64,000 bases of DNA. Source: Hemicordylus capensis. Taxonomy: Eukaryota > Chordata > Lepidosauria > Squamata > Cordylidae. The stretch spans positions 55,071,834 through 55,135,833 of the forward strand of contig NC_069660.1 in the NCBI RefSeq assembly GCF_027244095.1. Direction: 5' to 3'. Below the pieces are notes generated by a model. It searched no databases. It was not told the origin of the DNA and was given only the letters and a program-made list of their open reading frames with translations. Of the stretch, positions 22,328-32,505 are shown in pieces. Numbering within the stretch: position 1 is the first letter of the stretch; every line of letters begins with the position of its first letter. Position numbers and translations under genes: made by a program.

Positions 22328-22652
22328 CTAACTGGGCTGGGCGCATCTGTGCCTCCAGTTTTCTCCCCCCCCGCCCGTCCCTTCCGCTGTTTTCTTTCCT
22401 CACCCGCCCCTGCCCCTACCTCTGCTGTTTTCTTCCCCACCCGCCTGCCGCCGCCTTCTTCCCCTGCCTGCCACCATTTTCTCCCCCACCCCGCTCTGTT
22501 TTGTTTCCCGCCTCACCCGCAAGCCTGTCCGCCGGCGCTGGTGCTTTCCTCTCCCCCTGCCAGCAGCTCACTTGTGAACTCTTGCAAGAGCTGCCACATG
22601 TGGGATTAGCGATGAGTACACCTTAGATAAATATATATTTGTAGTAAATAGA
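22328..22652 (-). mobile_element. Short Helitron, reverse orientation
   Basis: On the reverse strand the start is TCTATTTACTACAAATATAT, followed by ATCTAAGGTGTACTC and GTGGCAGCTCTTGCAAGAG, which parallels the start of the 4,802 copy. The end reads GCACAGATGCGCCCAGCCC, AGTTAG and then T, a CTRR-type end (TTAG variant) with a weaker hairpin. About 325 bp, an internally deleted copy with a GC-rich centre. Confidence 0.5.
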
Positions 22653-23454
22653 TTTAAGCATCATGTCCAGCAACCTCTGTTCTATTTCAAACTGATTCTA
22701 AGGTTGCCGCAATCTTGTATACACTAACATATCAGTAAACTCCATCACAATGGGCCTTACTTCCAAGTAAACATCCAAAGACTTGTGCTGTACAAAATAC
22801 CAACACAGTAAATGCAAAAGATTAGCATGGGAATACCATGCTGTGGGCCTATGGACACAATTCTGATGGCTGCTCAAGCCTAAAGATCATAAAGTGATGT
22901 TGTCAACTTCGTATTGAACCTTTTAAAAAAATAAGTCTGAACCACACAGTGGTACACTAAAGTGAGAGCAAGATCTGAATGAAGGTTTTCAGTCACAAAG
23001 TTTAAAAAGCCAGTAAGTTCCAGTCATTAGAAAAAGCTGAAAGTCCTACTGAACAAGGTCAAATTAAGCATCAAGGACACCAAATATCACTAGCAGTACC
23101 TTCTCTTAGCAAATAAGTAACAAAAAATCCAGTCCGTGTAACAGAATGTCTGGTATCTTTAAAAAAAAAAAAAAACTTGAGTAGAGGGTGTTTACTGTGA
23201 AAAGGAACAAACAAGAATATTAGATAAGATGACATATTGACAAATCTCAGCCTGGCATTCATTAAACACTATTTAAGGTGGTATTTAAATAGATAACAAG
23301 GGCCTTTCAGGTCAAGGATATGGGTCCATGTGCCATGCAAATACACCAGTCCAACAGTCCAGGTATTTATAATATAGCAAGCATAGTAAGCCAGGTGCAA
23401 TCCTATTATATTTTAGGGCTGGGGCTGGAACAAATTTGATTCTCTTTTAGGGAC
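22653..23454. other. Intergenic, nothing recognised
   Basis: It contains a short dispersed fragment (TTACTTCCAAGTAAACATCC, about 22,748-22,768) and an A-run at 23,160. No gene. Confidence 0.45.
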
Positions 23455-23630
23455 AGAGTTCAATACAATACAATACAATACAATACAATACAATACAATA
23501 CAATACAATGAATATTTATGTACCGCTTTTCAACAGAAGTTCCCAAAGCTGTTTACACAGATATAAATAAATTAATAGGATGGTTCTCTTTCCCCAAAGG
23601 GCTCACAATCTAAAAAGTAAAGTAAAAGTT
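23455..23630 (-). repeat. (CAATA)n plus LINE-tail element
   Basis: About ten ACAAT/CAATA units are followed by TTTATGTACCGCTTTTCAAC, a stretch ending CTGTTTACACAG and CCCCAAAGGGCTCACAATC: the reverse complement of the family at 12,786/15,208/22,053, here lacking its left half. Confidence 0.7.
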
Positions 23631-24272
23631 TACAAAGTAAATTTCTGAAGGGTAAAGTCAGTGGATAGCTTCTGCCTTTTAGATTGACCATCAACAGTAA
23701 AGGATCCAGCAGTCAAGAAATACACCGCAGACTAGCACTTGGTAGGGTTGCAATGAAGGCTTTGGAAAGGATATTTCGATATTGCAACGTGTCTAGAAGA
23801 TTAGAATCATTTGGACCATGGTTTTTCCCATGACACTCTATGGATGCAAAAACTGGACTTTGAAGAAGCAAGATAGAAAAAGTATTAATGCTTTTGAACT
23901 TTGGTGCGGGAGAAGACTTTTGAGGATACCATGGACAGCCAGGAAAACAAACAAATGGATCATAGAACAAATCAATCCAGAATTTTCACTCGAGGCACTA
24001 ATGACCAGGCTCAAATTATCATACTTTGGACACAGTATGTGAAAACCCAGCTCCCTTGAGAAGTCCATAATGCTGGGAAAAGTTGAAGGAAAGAGAAGAA
24101 GAGGATGACCAGCAGCAAGGTGGATGGACTCGATTATGACAGCAATGAATGCACTAATGAAAGACCTTAAAGGCCTAGCTGAAGTCAGATCACCCTGGAG
24201 AGAATCTATCTATGTGGTTGCTAAGAGTCGACACCGACTTGACGGCACTTAATCAATCAATCAATCAAAATC
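23631..24272 (+). mobile_element. BovB (RTE) LINE 3' end
   Basis: The frame at 23,818-24,042 carries the characteristic BovB C-terminal sequence (LYGCKNWTLKKQDRKSINAF, then ELWCGRRLLRIPWTARK). The sequence before it holds further worn reverse transcriptase codons. The 3' end reads GTTGCTAAGAGTCGACACC, GACTTGACGGCAC and an (ATCA)n tail, the known BovB terminus. It is 5'-truncated and not active. It is the likely partner for the Sauria-type SINEs, whose tails match its end. Confidence 0.9.
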
Positions 24273-25431
24273 AGTGGGAAAACTTACAAGGGAAACATAC
24301 ATTGTGCCTACCTTCTTGCTTTTCTTGTAAAGAGGTTATGGGAACTTGGGTCTGCCTCCCTCCCTTAAGTCCTCTTCAGATAACAAAGAGAATTCACTGA
24401 TTCCCATCTAGATAAGGTCCACAGACTGTCTAACTTCAGGCTCAGAAGTTCTTGTACAGTAAGAGAAAGTTAGACATGAGGTCTCAGGGGCCATCACAGG
24501 GGCGGTGAACACCAGACAGGATGGCAGCAATGATTTATTCCTAAAAAGCCTAATATTCTAAAATAAGACCCAGTTATTCTCTCCTTGAGTCTCCAACCCC
24601 AGTCTTGGCCCCTCCTCATTTGCCCCTCCGAGCTTTCTCAAGATCTCTCCACCATCCTGTCAGAAAGCCTGTGGGGTGTGGGCCCCATTGTGTTGTGATG
24701 ACATCAGGTCTAAATAGAAGTAATGAGAGAAGAAGTCTATGGCTGCTACCCTGCTAAAATATGAGATTTATATTCTAAAAATCATATGCACTTTAGCTAT
24801 CACAGGTGTGGCTATCACAACTGCTTAAATTGCAGAAAATGAACAATGCATTTTAGCAAGAAGGGCTGTCCACCCAGCTCTTGCCTTTAGCCTTGCAACC
24901 TACTTCTCTTGCATCTCCAGCCTTTCTTAACAGAGGAAAGCTCTGGGTTCCTGAAACTTACTGCCTCCATCATCGGCTATAGAGCAAGACACTCGCATCA
25001 GGTAAGATCCAAGTTCACCCCAGATCTTTGAAGGATAAACCTGGCCAAAGGTTGTTGTTCTTACAGTTTAAGAGGATGCCCTACAATGCCATATGCAATG
25101 TCTGAAAATAATGCCACTGATGATGGATTCCATCTAGCCTGTGTGGCAGAGTTTTTAGAAAGATATGTTTGATAAATATCCCAATTTGATGAGTATTTGA
25201 CCATAAACCTGCAACTTTGCAAACTTACTCAAGAGTAGTCCTGTTGACCTCAATGAAACTAACCTGCTCCATCTGAGCTGCTTGAAAGTGTGTCTTCTTA
25301 GAGAGCTCAGAGTGAGGATTTCTTTATCTCCCCCACTACAGTGGAAGTGCACAGGTAAAGGAGCACTGATAGTTAATGTCTGGATACACGGAGGTCCCAT
25401 CCTCACATAACATCAAACTGGAGTTGAATGA
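24273..25431. other. Intergenic, nothing recognised
   Basis: No recognised repeat or gene on either strand. Confidence 0.45.
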
Positions 25432-25439
25432 GGTAGAGG

Positions 25440-25975
25440 GGGGCCTAACTGCTCAAGTTAGGCCCCCCCCAATGTTTTTGAACTACAACTCCCATAATCC
25501 CCAGCCACCGTGGCCAATAGCCAGGGATTATGGGAATTGTAGGCCAACAACGGCTTAGGCCCTGGGTATTTAAGTGAGCGTCTTCTTTGCTATGAGCCCC
25601 ACCACACATTGAGGTCACTTGAGGAGGTCCGTCTCCAGTTGCCACCAACTTGTTTGGTGGCTACACAGAGACGGGCCTTCTCAGCTGCTGCCCCAAGATT
25701 GTGGAATGCACTCCCTGCTGGGATACGATCCTCCCCATCTCTGGCAGTTTTTTTAAAACTTCTGAAAACACATCTCTTCAACCAGGCTTTCTCAGCTTTT
25801 TAAAACTTGTTTTTAAATTGTTCTGATTATTTAATTGCTGTTTTATGATGTTTTTAATTGTTAATCATTGTTTTATGCTTTTATAATTTTTGTTTTAATT
25901 ATTAACTGATTTTAATGGTGTTTTAATGTAAACTGCCCTGAGCCTTTTGGAAGGGCGGTATAAAAGTTTTAATAA

Positions 25976-26006
<31 letters not shown>

Positions 26007-26053
26007 ACAAACAAACAAACATCTGCAGGAGGGCCGAACTTGAGCAGCCCTGG
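25440..26053. mobile_element. hAT-type MITE split by a LINE
   Basis: The inverted ends are CTGCTCAAGTTAGGCCC and GGGCCGAACTTGAGCAG, flanked by GGTAGAGG at 25,432-25,439 and 26,054-26,061 (exact 8-bp duplication). Inside, AACTACAACTCCCATAATCC and GGATTATGGGAATTGTAGG are the arms of the family at 19,319. The right arm breaks after GGCCAACA and resumes at about 26,018; the gap is filled by a LINE 3' end. Confidence 0.8.
25549..26018 (+). mobile_element. CR1/L2-clade LINE 3' end inside the hAT MITE
   Basis: The frame at 25,609-25,803 reads LVATQRRAFSAAAPRLWNAL and ends with HLFNQAFSAF, the C-terminus of the reverse transcriptase also seen at 37,324-38,550. It is followed by a T-rich UTR, AACTGCCCTGAGCC, GGGCGGTATAAAAG and an (AAAT)n/(AAAC)n tail. 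It is heavily 5'-truncated. Confidence 0.85.
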
Positions 26054-26061
26054 GGTAGAGG

Positions 26062-26690
26062 CTGGAATTTGTGTACATCCAAATGCATGAAACCATGGTT
26101 TCGCAGCAAAAGCAACCTTCAGTTACGCTCGCCAAACTCCAGTTTGAACCTCCGGTTTGTAGTGAGTTTCGCTGCTCCAACCAGAGGTTTGAAGGTGGCA
26201 ATGTTACGTCCAAACACAGACGCCACCATAACTGGGGTTTTGTGCTGTTTCTGGAACAAATATCATAGAGAGGGTGGCCCAGACCCACCCAGGAATGTGC
26301 CCACTCCATGCCTGCCACGCGTCTCGCTGGCTGGCCCTACAAGCTCTTGCCCCACCCTCTGTCTCTGTGTTTCTCAAGCCATTGCCTGGCAACAGGGATG
26401 CCACATTGTCCTATCCCAAGCTTCTAAGCCTGTCAAAGTGAAAAGTCATATTGGGGGATACCCACTTTCCACTGTGTCTCTTGTTCCCACACTCAGGAAA
26501 TCAGAAGAGAAAGGAGACAAAATGGCAGCACGATCTGTTTTGGTCTCCAAAAATGAATCTATAAAGTAGTGCATTCACAAGAACACGCAGTAACGGTGGC
26601 ACCATAAAGCAGGCAACCCAATTAGATCACTGCAAAGATGGCAGGACAGTGATACTTGGCAACAGGTTTAAAAGGCAGCCTCACCCAGGA
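26062..26690. other. Intergenic, nothing recognised
   Basis: Open frames on both strands overlap here and neither shows a known family. No gene is called. Confidence 0.4.
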
Positions 26691-26698
26691 ATTATTGA

Positions 26699-27310
26699 AT
26701 GGCTCTACTTTATTGTTCGTACAATGAAGTTGGGGAAGGGGGGCCCAGCCTTTTCCGCTTGGGTAAAAGCATGCAGTCTCTGGCATTACTCATGAGAAGA
26801 ACAATCCAGCAAGAGCAGTATTGCCTCCAGTCAATACTAGATTCTTCCTCTGTGATGATAGATGCTGCTGCTGTGAATGATGACAGATGCTGCTCCAGAG
26901 TGAACCACTCTGTGATGGTGAACCACTCTGACCTCTGTGATGACAGATGCTGCTCCAGAGTGAACCACTCTCTCATGAAAGTGAATGACCATGGAGATAC
27001 ACATGTGGGCCAGATGGCAGCTGCTGCCTGGCCTGGTTGTTCAACACAAGTAACACCTTTCCCTGTCTTGGCGACTGTCACAAAGAAGCAGTCCAAGCAG
27101 TCTCTTGCCAGTCTGGTCATCCATTGGTACATATCTATGTATGTTTTTGCCCGGTACAGCCACCCTACTTTCCTGGAATCGCTGATAATCGGAGCTCCAC
27201 TCCCCCATGATTCCCTGTGGCAGCCAATCTGCATATGCTGCAACTCCTGTCCAAAACCAGGAAATTTTAATGAGAGTAAAAATCTATCCCCAGTCCTGGT
27301 GTTACCCTAG
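26699..27310 (-). mobile_element. Possible LTR-retroelement integrase remnant
   Basis: Both strands are open here (203 codons +, 177 codons - over 26,710-27,243). The reverse frame has a loose resemblance to a Gypsy-type integrase zinc-binding region (a W, then CLDC about 20 residues later, then K and G). It also holds a repeated block, EWFTLEQHLSS twice, caused by a local DNA duplication (about 26,879-26,912 and 26,940-26,973). The identification is weak. If correct, this is a broken fossil. It may equally be non-coding. Confidence 0.25.
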
Positions 27311-27756
27311 TCTGCTCTCCTGGTACCACCTGGACACATGGAGCAGTCACCACTCCTTGGGAGTATGAAAGGTTGCCTGGAGAGGAGGAGATCATGGTGT
27401 ACAAGTTCTATTCTTTACCAGAGAGAACAGGGGCCCCCACACAAATAAGGGCCCCTTGATTTTAATGGCCTACCAAATGAGAGTGCAGTCCAACAGAGGA
27501 CCAAAGCTCACTAAGCTTCTGGTCCTCCCCAGTGGACTGGCCCTCCCATGAGAGAGCTAATACTCATGCTTGGTTGCTAGCTACATACAGGAAGTGGGGT
27601 GGGGGGGGAGAAGTTGGAAGTCTCACTCTCAGGTGAGAGAATGAAACCTGAGTCTATCAGTTTAACAAAGGGGAATCAGAGTAGAGAAAGCATGGTCAGA
27701 GGGGGAATGCCCTTACTGGCTATCTCTACCCCTAATGCCCCTAGGGGTCAATAGGG
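27311..27756. other. Intergenic, nothing recognised
   Basis: A G-run near 27,600 is the only notable feature. No gene. Confidence 0.45.
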
Positions 27757-29012
27757 TTTATTTATTTTATTTATATTTTATTTATTGTTAAATGTATATA
27801 CCGCCTTTCATTAAAAACAATCCCAAGGTGGTCTACAAAGGTTAAACAACATAAAATAAAAATGACAGTTAAAAGTATTAAGCTAAAAATATGACAACAA
27901 ATCTGATTTAAAATGTATAAAATACAAACATAAAAGCTGTACACAGATAAAAACACACAGAAGCAGTAATAAAACAATCATGTAAAGGCCTGGATAAAAA
28001 GCCAAGATTTAACAAGCTTTCTAAAAACTGTGATGGAGTCCGAGGAGTGAATGACCACTGGGAGAGCATTCCAAAGTCTGGGGACAGCAAGAGAGAAGCC
28101 CCTGTCCCGCGTGTACAACAACTGAGCCTCCCTCATTGTTGGCACCCGGAGCAGAGCCCCCTCAGATGATCTCGTCAAGTGGGCTGAAACCCTTGGGAGC
28201 AGGCGGTCCCTCAACTACCCCGGACCCAAACCGTTAAGGGCTTTAAAGGTCAAAACCAGCACTTTGAATTGGACCCGGAAACACACTGGTAACCAGTGCA
28301 GCTCTTTCAAAATAGGTGTGATATGATCACACCAGGCAGCTCCAGATAGAACCCTAGCTGCCACATTTTGTACAAGCTGCAGTTTGTTTGTTTATTTATT
28401 GATTTGATTTGATTTGATTTGATTTGTATACCGCCCTTCCAAAATGGCTCAGGGTGGTTTTTGGATATTCTTCAAGGGCAGCCCCACATAGAACGCATTA
28501 TAGTAATCCAGCCGTGACATGACTAAGGCATGGGTAACTGTGGCCAGATCTGCCTTCTCGAGAAACAGATGCAGCTGGCGCACTAGCCGAAGTTGTGCAA
28601 AGGCACCCCTGGCCACTGCCTCCACTGAGATGCCAAAAGCAGAGCCGGGTCCAGTAATACCCCCCAAGCTGTGTACTTGCTCCTTCAAGGGGAGTGCAAC
28701 CCCATCTAGAACAGGTAGAATCACCTCATCCCAATTGGCTCTCCTACTGACCAACATTACCTCTGTCTTGTCCGGATTCAGTCTCAGTTTATTAGCTCAC
28801 ATCCAACCCATCACAGCCTCCAATCCCCGATTCAGGACATCCACCGCCTCCCTAGGATCAGGTGACAAGGAGAGATAGAGCTGAGTGTCATCTGCATATT
28901 GCTGACAACTCAGTCCAAGTCTTCAGATGACCTCTCCCAGTGGCTTCATGTAGATGTTAAACAGCATGGGCGTTGCTGGTGCAAAGTTGCTGGTACAAAG
29001 AGTCAATGCTAT
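27757..29012 (-). mobile_element. CR1/L2-clade LINE, 3' half, with a nested LINE tail
   Basis: Reverse-strand frames carry reverse transcriptase C-terminal segments: a stretch with [20 protein letters not shown] and MSRLDYYNAFYVGLPLKNIQ (28,449-28,757), an upstream piece with [11 protein letters not shown] (28,923-29,105) and the terminal FSLAVPRLWNALPVVIHS (27,978-28,214). The 3' end is ACCGCC...AATAAA-like at 27,757-27,800. A (TTTGA)n plus TATACCGCCCTTCC tail of another LINE (about 28,381-28,460) is inserted where TGCAGTTT should run into GGATATTCTTC. Frames are broken by several changes. Confidence 0.85.
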
Positions 29013-30379
29013 CAAGGGCTGCATGTCTGTGGGCTCACACACTACCCATTCCCTCTTCTTCTCTTGTATGCATAAAAGGAAGTGAGGAAAAGATTTTATT
29101 TTCACTTTGCATTTCAGTTCCTGAATTTAGACATAATTCAGAACTGTGGTCTACTTCAGACCACAATTAGGGGAAAACAAACCAGGATTAAACCATAGTT
29201 TCAGAACCTGGGTTTGTTTCCTAACTGTCCCCTAAGTAACCCATAATTCCTGAATTCTGTTATGTACAGAATTGTGTTAGAATAAAGTGAAAGTAAAGAC
29301 TTTTCCTCTACTCCTCTCATGCATGAAAAAGGAGGGGATTGCACAAGACTGTAGCTCATAGAGTCTCTTTCACATGATGGCAATCCAGTTTCCCATTATG
29401 TCTAAACTGGACCAATCTCTGCAATGCATTTCTGTGACCCTTTTACAGCAAAAACAAAAACAAAAAAGCCAGTCCTCAGATTGTTTTCTGAGAAACATTT
29501 AATTGTTTAGAAAGCACATTTTTTCATCCTAGAAAGTAATTCACAAAACATGAACTATTTGTACACAATCTCTACCCAGCAGAAAATTGGAGAGATTTCA
29601 GGACCATCTTTTTGCAGAACACTTGCCATATCATTTGCTGGGATGCTACTGCAGATGAGAGCACTGCATAGTGAGATTAGTTTATAAAACTTTGTTTACA
29701 GAAATATTCAGTTTGCCAAAGTTCCAGTTCTTTTGGCATAATAATGGTTTAAAAGCCACATTCCTTACATCAGCAAGCTGTCTATTTCCACAGATAGGCC
29801 ACACTAACATAAACATAGGTAGGAGTGGGGAAATGTCACCCTCTCAGATGGGAGGTGTAATTCTGCCAATGTTTGCTGGAACCAGATTTCATCATTATTT
29901 CAACTTAAGGCATAGATTTCCATGAGACTTAGGCTACAATCCTACAGTACAACAATATATGTACTGTATATAAATTTGGGAGCCGAGCCTATTGTATTCA
30001 CTGGCACTTACCTCCAAGTAAACATACATAGGATCAAGATGCATGATTGGTTCACAGCCCACTTATTCTAGGGCAATTTAACAGCTTTGACAGATCACTG
30101 TTGTGTTGCGAAGGACAATTTATGTTGTGAGAATAAAACTCAGCACTACACACAAAATAAAACTAATGGTGCTTCTCATTCAGTTATGGGCTGCTTCAGA
30201 TGATGCTTTGACTGGTCTATGTTAACTGCATGGGGGTGGAGCGTGGGCAAGCATATTTCAACCCCTCCAGTGCACCAGTGCCTAACTGTGCAGAGAGGAC
30301 AGTTCAGAACCACCACAATGCAGTCTTTTAAAATGCTGCAAATGTTCACATGATGGTGTTCACACAGAATCTAAACCTC
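29013..30379. other. Intergenic, nothing recognised
   Basis: Short dispersed fragments only (CTCCAAGTAAACATACATAG near 30,011). No gene. Confidence 0.45.
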
Positions 30380-30580
30380 TTCGTCTTATTATTACTATTA
30401 CTCATTCCCGCAAGGAGCTCAGGATGGCAAGCATGGGTCATTTGTATCCTCACAATCCTTGGTAAATTAAGCTGAGAGAGAATGTGAACATAATCGCAGT
30501 AAACGTCATAGCTGAGTTGGGGTTTGAACCCAGGTTTCCTTGATCTGAGTGCAACACACCAACCTATACCACACGGGCTT
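30380..30580 (-). repeat. tRNA-derived SINE, worn
   Basis: Reverse copy of the family at 586. TCCTCACAATCC, GCTGAGTTGGGGTTTGAACC (B-box complement) and ACCAACCTATACCACACGGG (A-box complement) appear in the expected order. Confidence 0.65.
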
Positions 30581-31650
30581 TTTAAAAAAGATACACTCAT
30601 GAGCATATATTTTTCTCATTGGTACGGAACCACCAACTTCCTGTTTCTGCACGTTCCCCCCCCCCCTTGCTAGATATATAACGCATATGCTGTTACCAAT
30701 TTTTAAACTATGTTTCTAGTCTTCCTATTTGCACCACATCAATCCTATGCCTCCTTTCCCCTGAACAGCTTTCCCGCCTGGACGAGATACAGAACCTATT
30801 CCCAAGTGAGGGCAAGATAATGGCATGTGGCGGCTTCACCCCCTCTACTGAGCAAGCGTTTGGAACAAAGAGATATTTAAAACATAGCTCTTCACATCCC
30901 TAACTTCGTGCGCCGATTAGAAACCTCGAAGTGAAGAGCAAAAGTGGTGGAAAGACATAAGAATTATTGAAAAATTGTAAAGAATACGTGGAAGAGCTAA
31001 AGATTCCTTTTCATTGCAGCATGCCCTCTACACAAAAGAGTTATTTTGCTCACGGGGTGAGCTTGCTTCTCGCTAGGTTCTGAAATAGAATTTTTGGCTG
31101 TTGTATTTTTATTTTAAAGAAAAGAACATTTGGCCTGTTGGTGAATGAACAAAGGAAGAAGACAGTGAATGTGTTAAAAGCTGTCATTGCGTTCATGAGT
31201 TTAATCGGCTTGGTTTGTAAAGAATTAGCGTTTTGTACACTCATTGTCCCTTCCTGTCTGCCTCTTCTCAATACAAGTACTGTAATATTGATCTAATTGG
31301 CAGGCTTTAAAGCAGCATTTCATTCCTTCGATTTGCTAAGGAGACAGAAAAGAGATCTTGTATACTGAGAGTTAAGGAACAGCAAAAGAGGGAGGCCAGA
31401 ATGTGAAAAGGGTACTGCTGAAAAACATGTTTTCCACTCCATGCCTTTAAAAGCTGCCGTTCTAACAGAAATGAAGCATCTATCTGAGCGAAGGAAGCCT
31501 AGGACGGCTGTATTTGGTTGAAATTCTGCAAGGAAGGAGAGCTTCTTGTCTTACGTGCTTTCTCCGAGTTTTTTAAAATTATTATTTACTGTATTTAAAA
31601 TAATAATCATCAGTATGTACGCATCGTTTCTTGCCCCGCACAGGAAGGCT
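30581..31650. other. SIKE1 upstream flank, nothing recognised
   Basis: A C-run at 30,657-30,667 and AT-rich stretches. No exon-like frame on either strand. Confidence 0.45.
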
Positions 31651-31659
31651 TCTACTAAC

Positions 31660-31870
31660 TGCAATCAGGGTCCGGAAGTTATTTTGGAGAACGCTGAAGA
31701 CTGTAGTCTCTTTGACTAAGAGGCGGGGGAGGAGAGTTTACACCGGAAGCTACGGCGGGCGCGGAGCGTCTGAGTACCTGTGACCTCTACGCCCCCTAGT
31801 GTGTTTCCTGTTATACGCGCACCTTCCGAGCTGGAAGGAACCTTGTTCAGTTACGGAAGGGAAGACGGTA
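31660..31870 (+). promoter_or_regulatory. SIKE1: SIKE1 promoter and noncoding exon 1
   Basis: A GC-richer island holds two ETS-like sites (TCCGGAAGTT at 31,671 and ACCGGAAGC at about 31,742), an SP1-like GAGGCGGGGGAGG near 31,720, and no TATA box. A good 5' splice site (GACG|GTAAGT, exon end 31,867) makes the preceding 100-150 bp the likely first, untranslated exon. GCCCCCTAGTG at 31,791-31,801 matches the CTCF core on the reverse strand. The start site is not determined from sequence. Confidence 0.6.
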
Positions 31871-32336
31871 AGTAGGTGGGTGCGACGGGGCTTGGCAGGA
31901 GAGGTGGGCTCCTTGTGGGGTGGTGAGGCGCTCCCTTGAAGTCGTGCCGGCAACTGCTAGAAGAAGAGCCCTTGTTATGATGTCCCGTCTATCAAGCCCT
32001 TTCCTTCTCCCGTTGCCTGGAACGGCTCTGTGCTGGCTGAGTGAGGAGGGGAAGTGCTACCGCCGCCCTTTAACGAGAGCCCTCTGGTTTCCTGACCTTG
32101 TCCGGCAAGGACCTCAGAGCCAAAGTTTGGGGCACAGCTTCTTGTGCCTTACACTGGCCCCTGTGCTTGTGTCCTCTCTCCTAGTATTCATGCCTACACA
32201 CACACCCCCCCTACCCCTTTTGTTAAAAGAATGGTAGTACAATCTGTTGGCAACCTTGCCAGCCCCATGCCCTCCCCACTCTCCTGCCCCAGACCTTGAT
32301 TTAGCCCCTTTCTTCCCTTTTCTGACTCTGCTTCAG

Positions 32337-32505
32337 TTCTCTGATCATGGCCTGTACTATAGAGAAGATCCTGACAGATGCCAAGACCCTCCTGGAGAGG
32401 TTGAAGGACCATGACAATGCAGCAGAGTCCCTTATTGACCAGTCCACCATGTTGCACAAACGAGTGGTGGCTATGAAGGAGGCTGGCACAGCTCTCTCAC
32501 ACAAG
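32337..32505 (+). CDS. SIKE1: SIKE1 exon 2 (start codon, residues 1-53)
   Basis: The acceptor follows a pyrimidine tract (TCTGACTCTGCTTCAG). ATG at 32,347 lies 10 bases into the exon with an acceptable context (ATCATGG). The donor is CACAAG|GTGAGT, phase 0. Encodes the N-terminus through [12 protein letters not shown]. Confidence 0.95.

Noticed and set aside
1-31600. Search for SYCP1 or other host exons left of SIKE1
   Set aside because: No frame with flanking splice sites resembled a known neighbour. Short exons without a recognisable sequence could have been missed.
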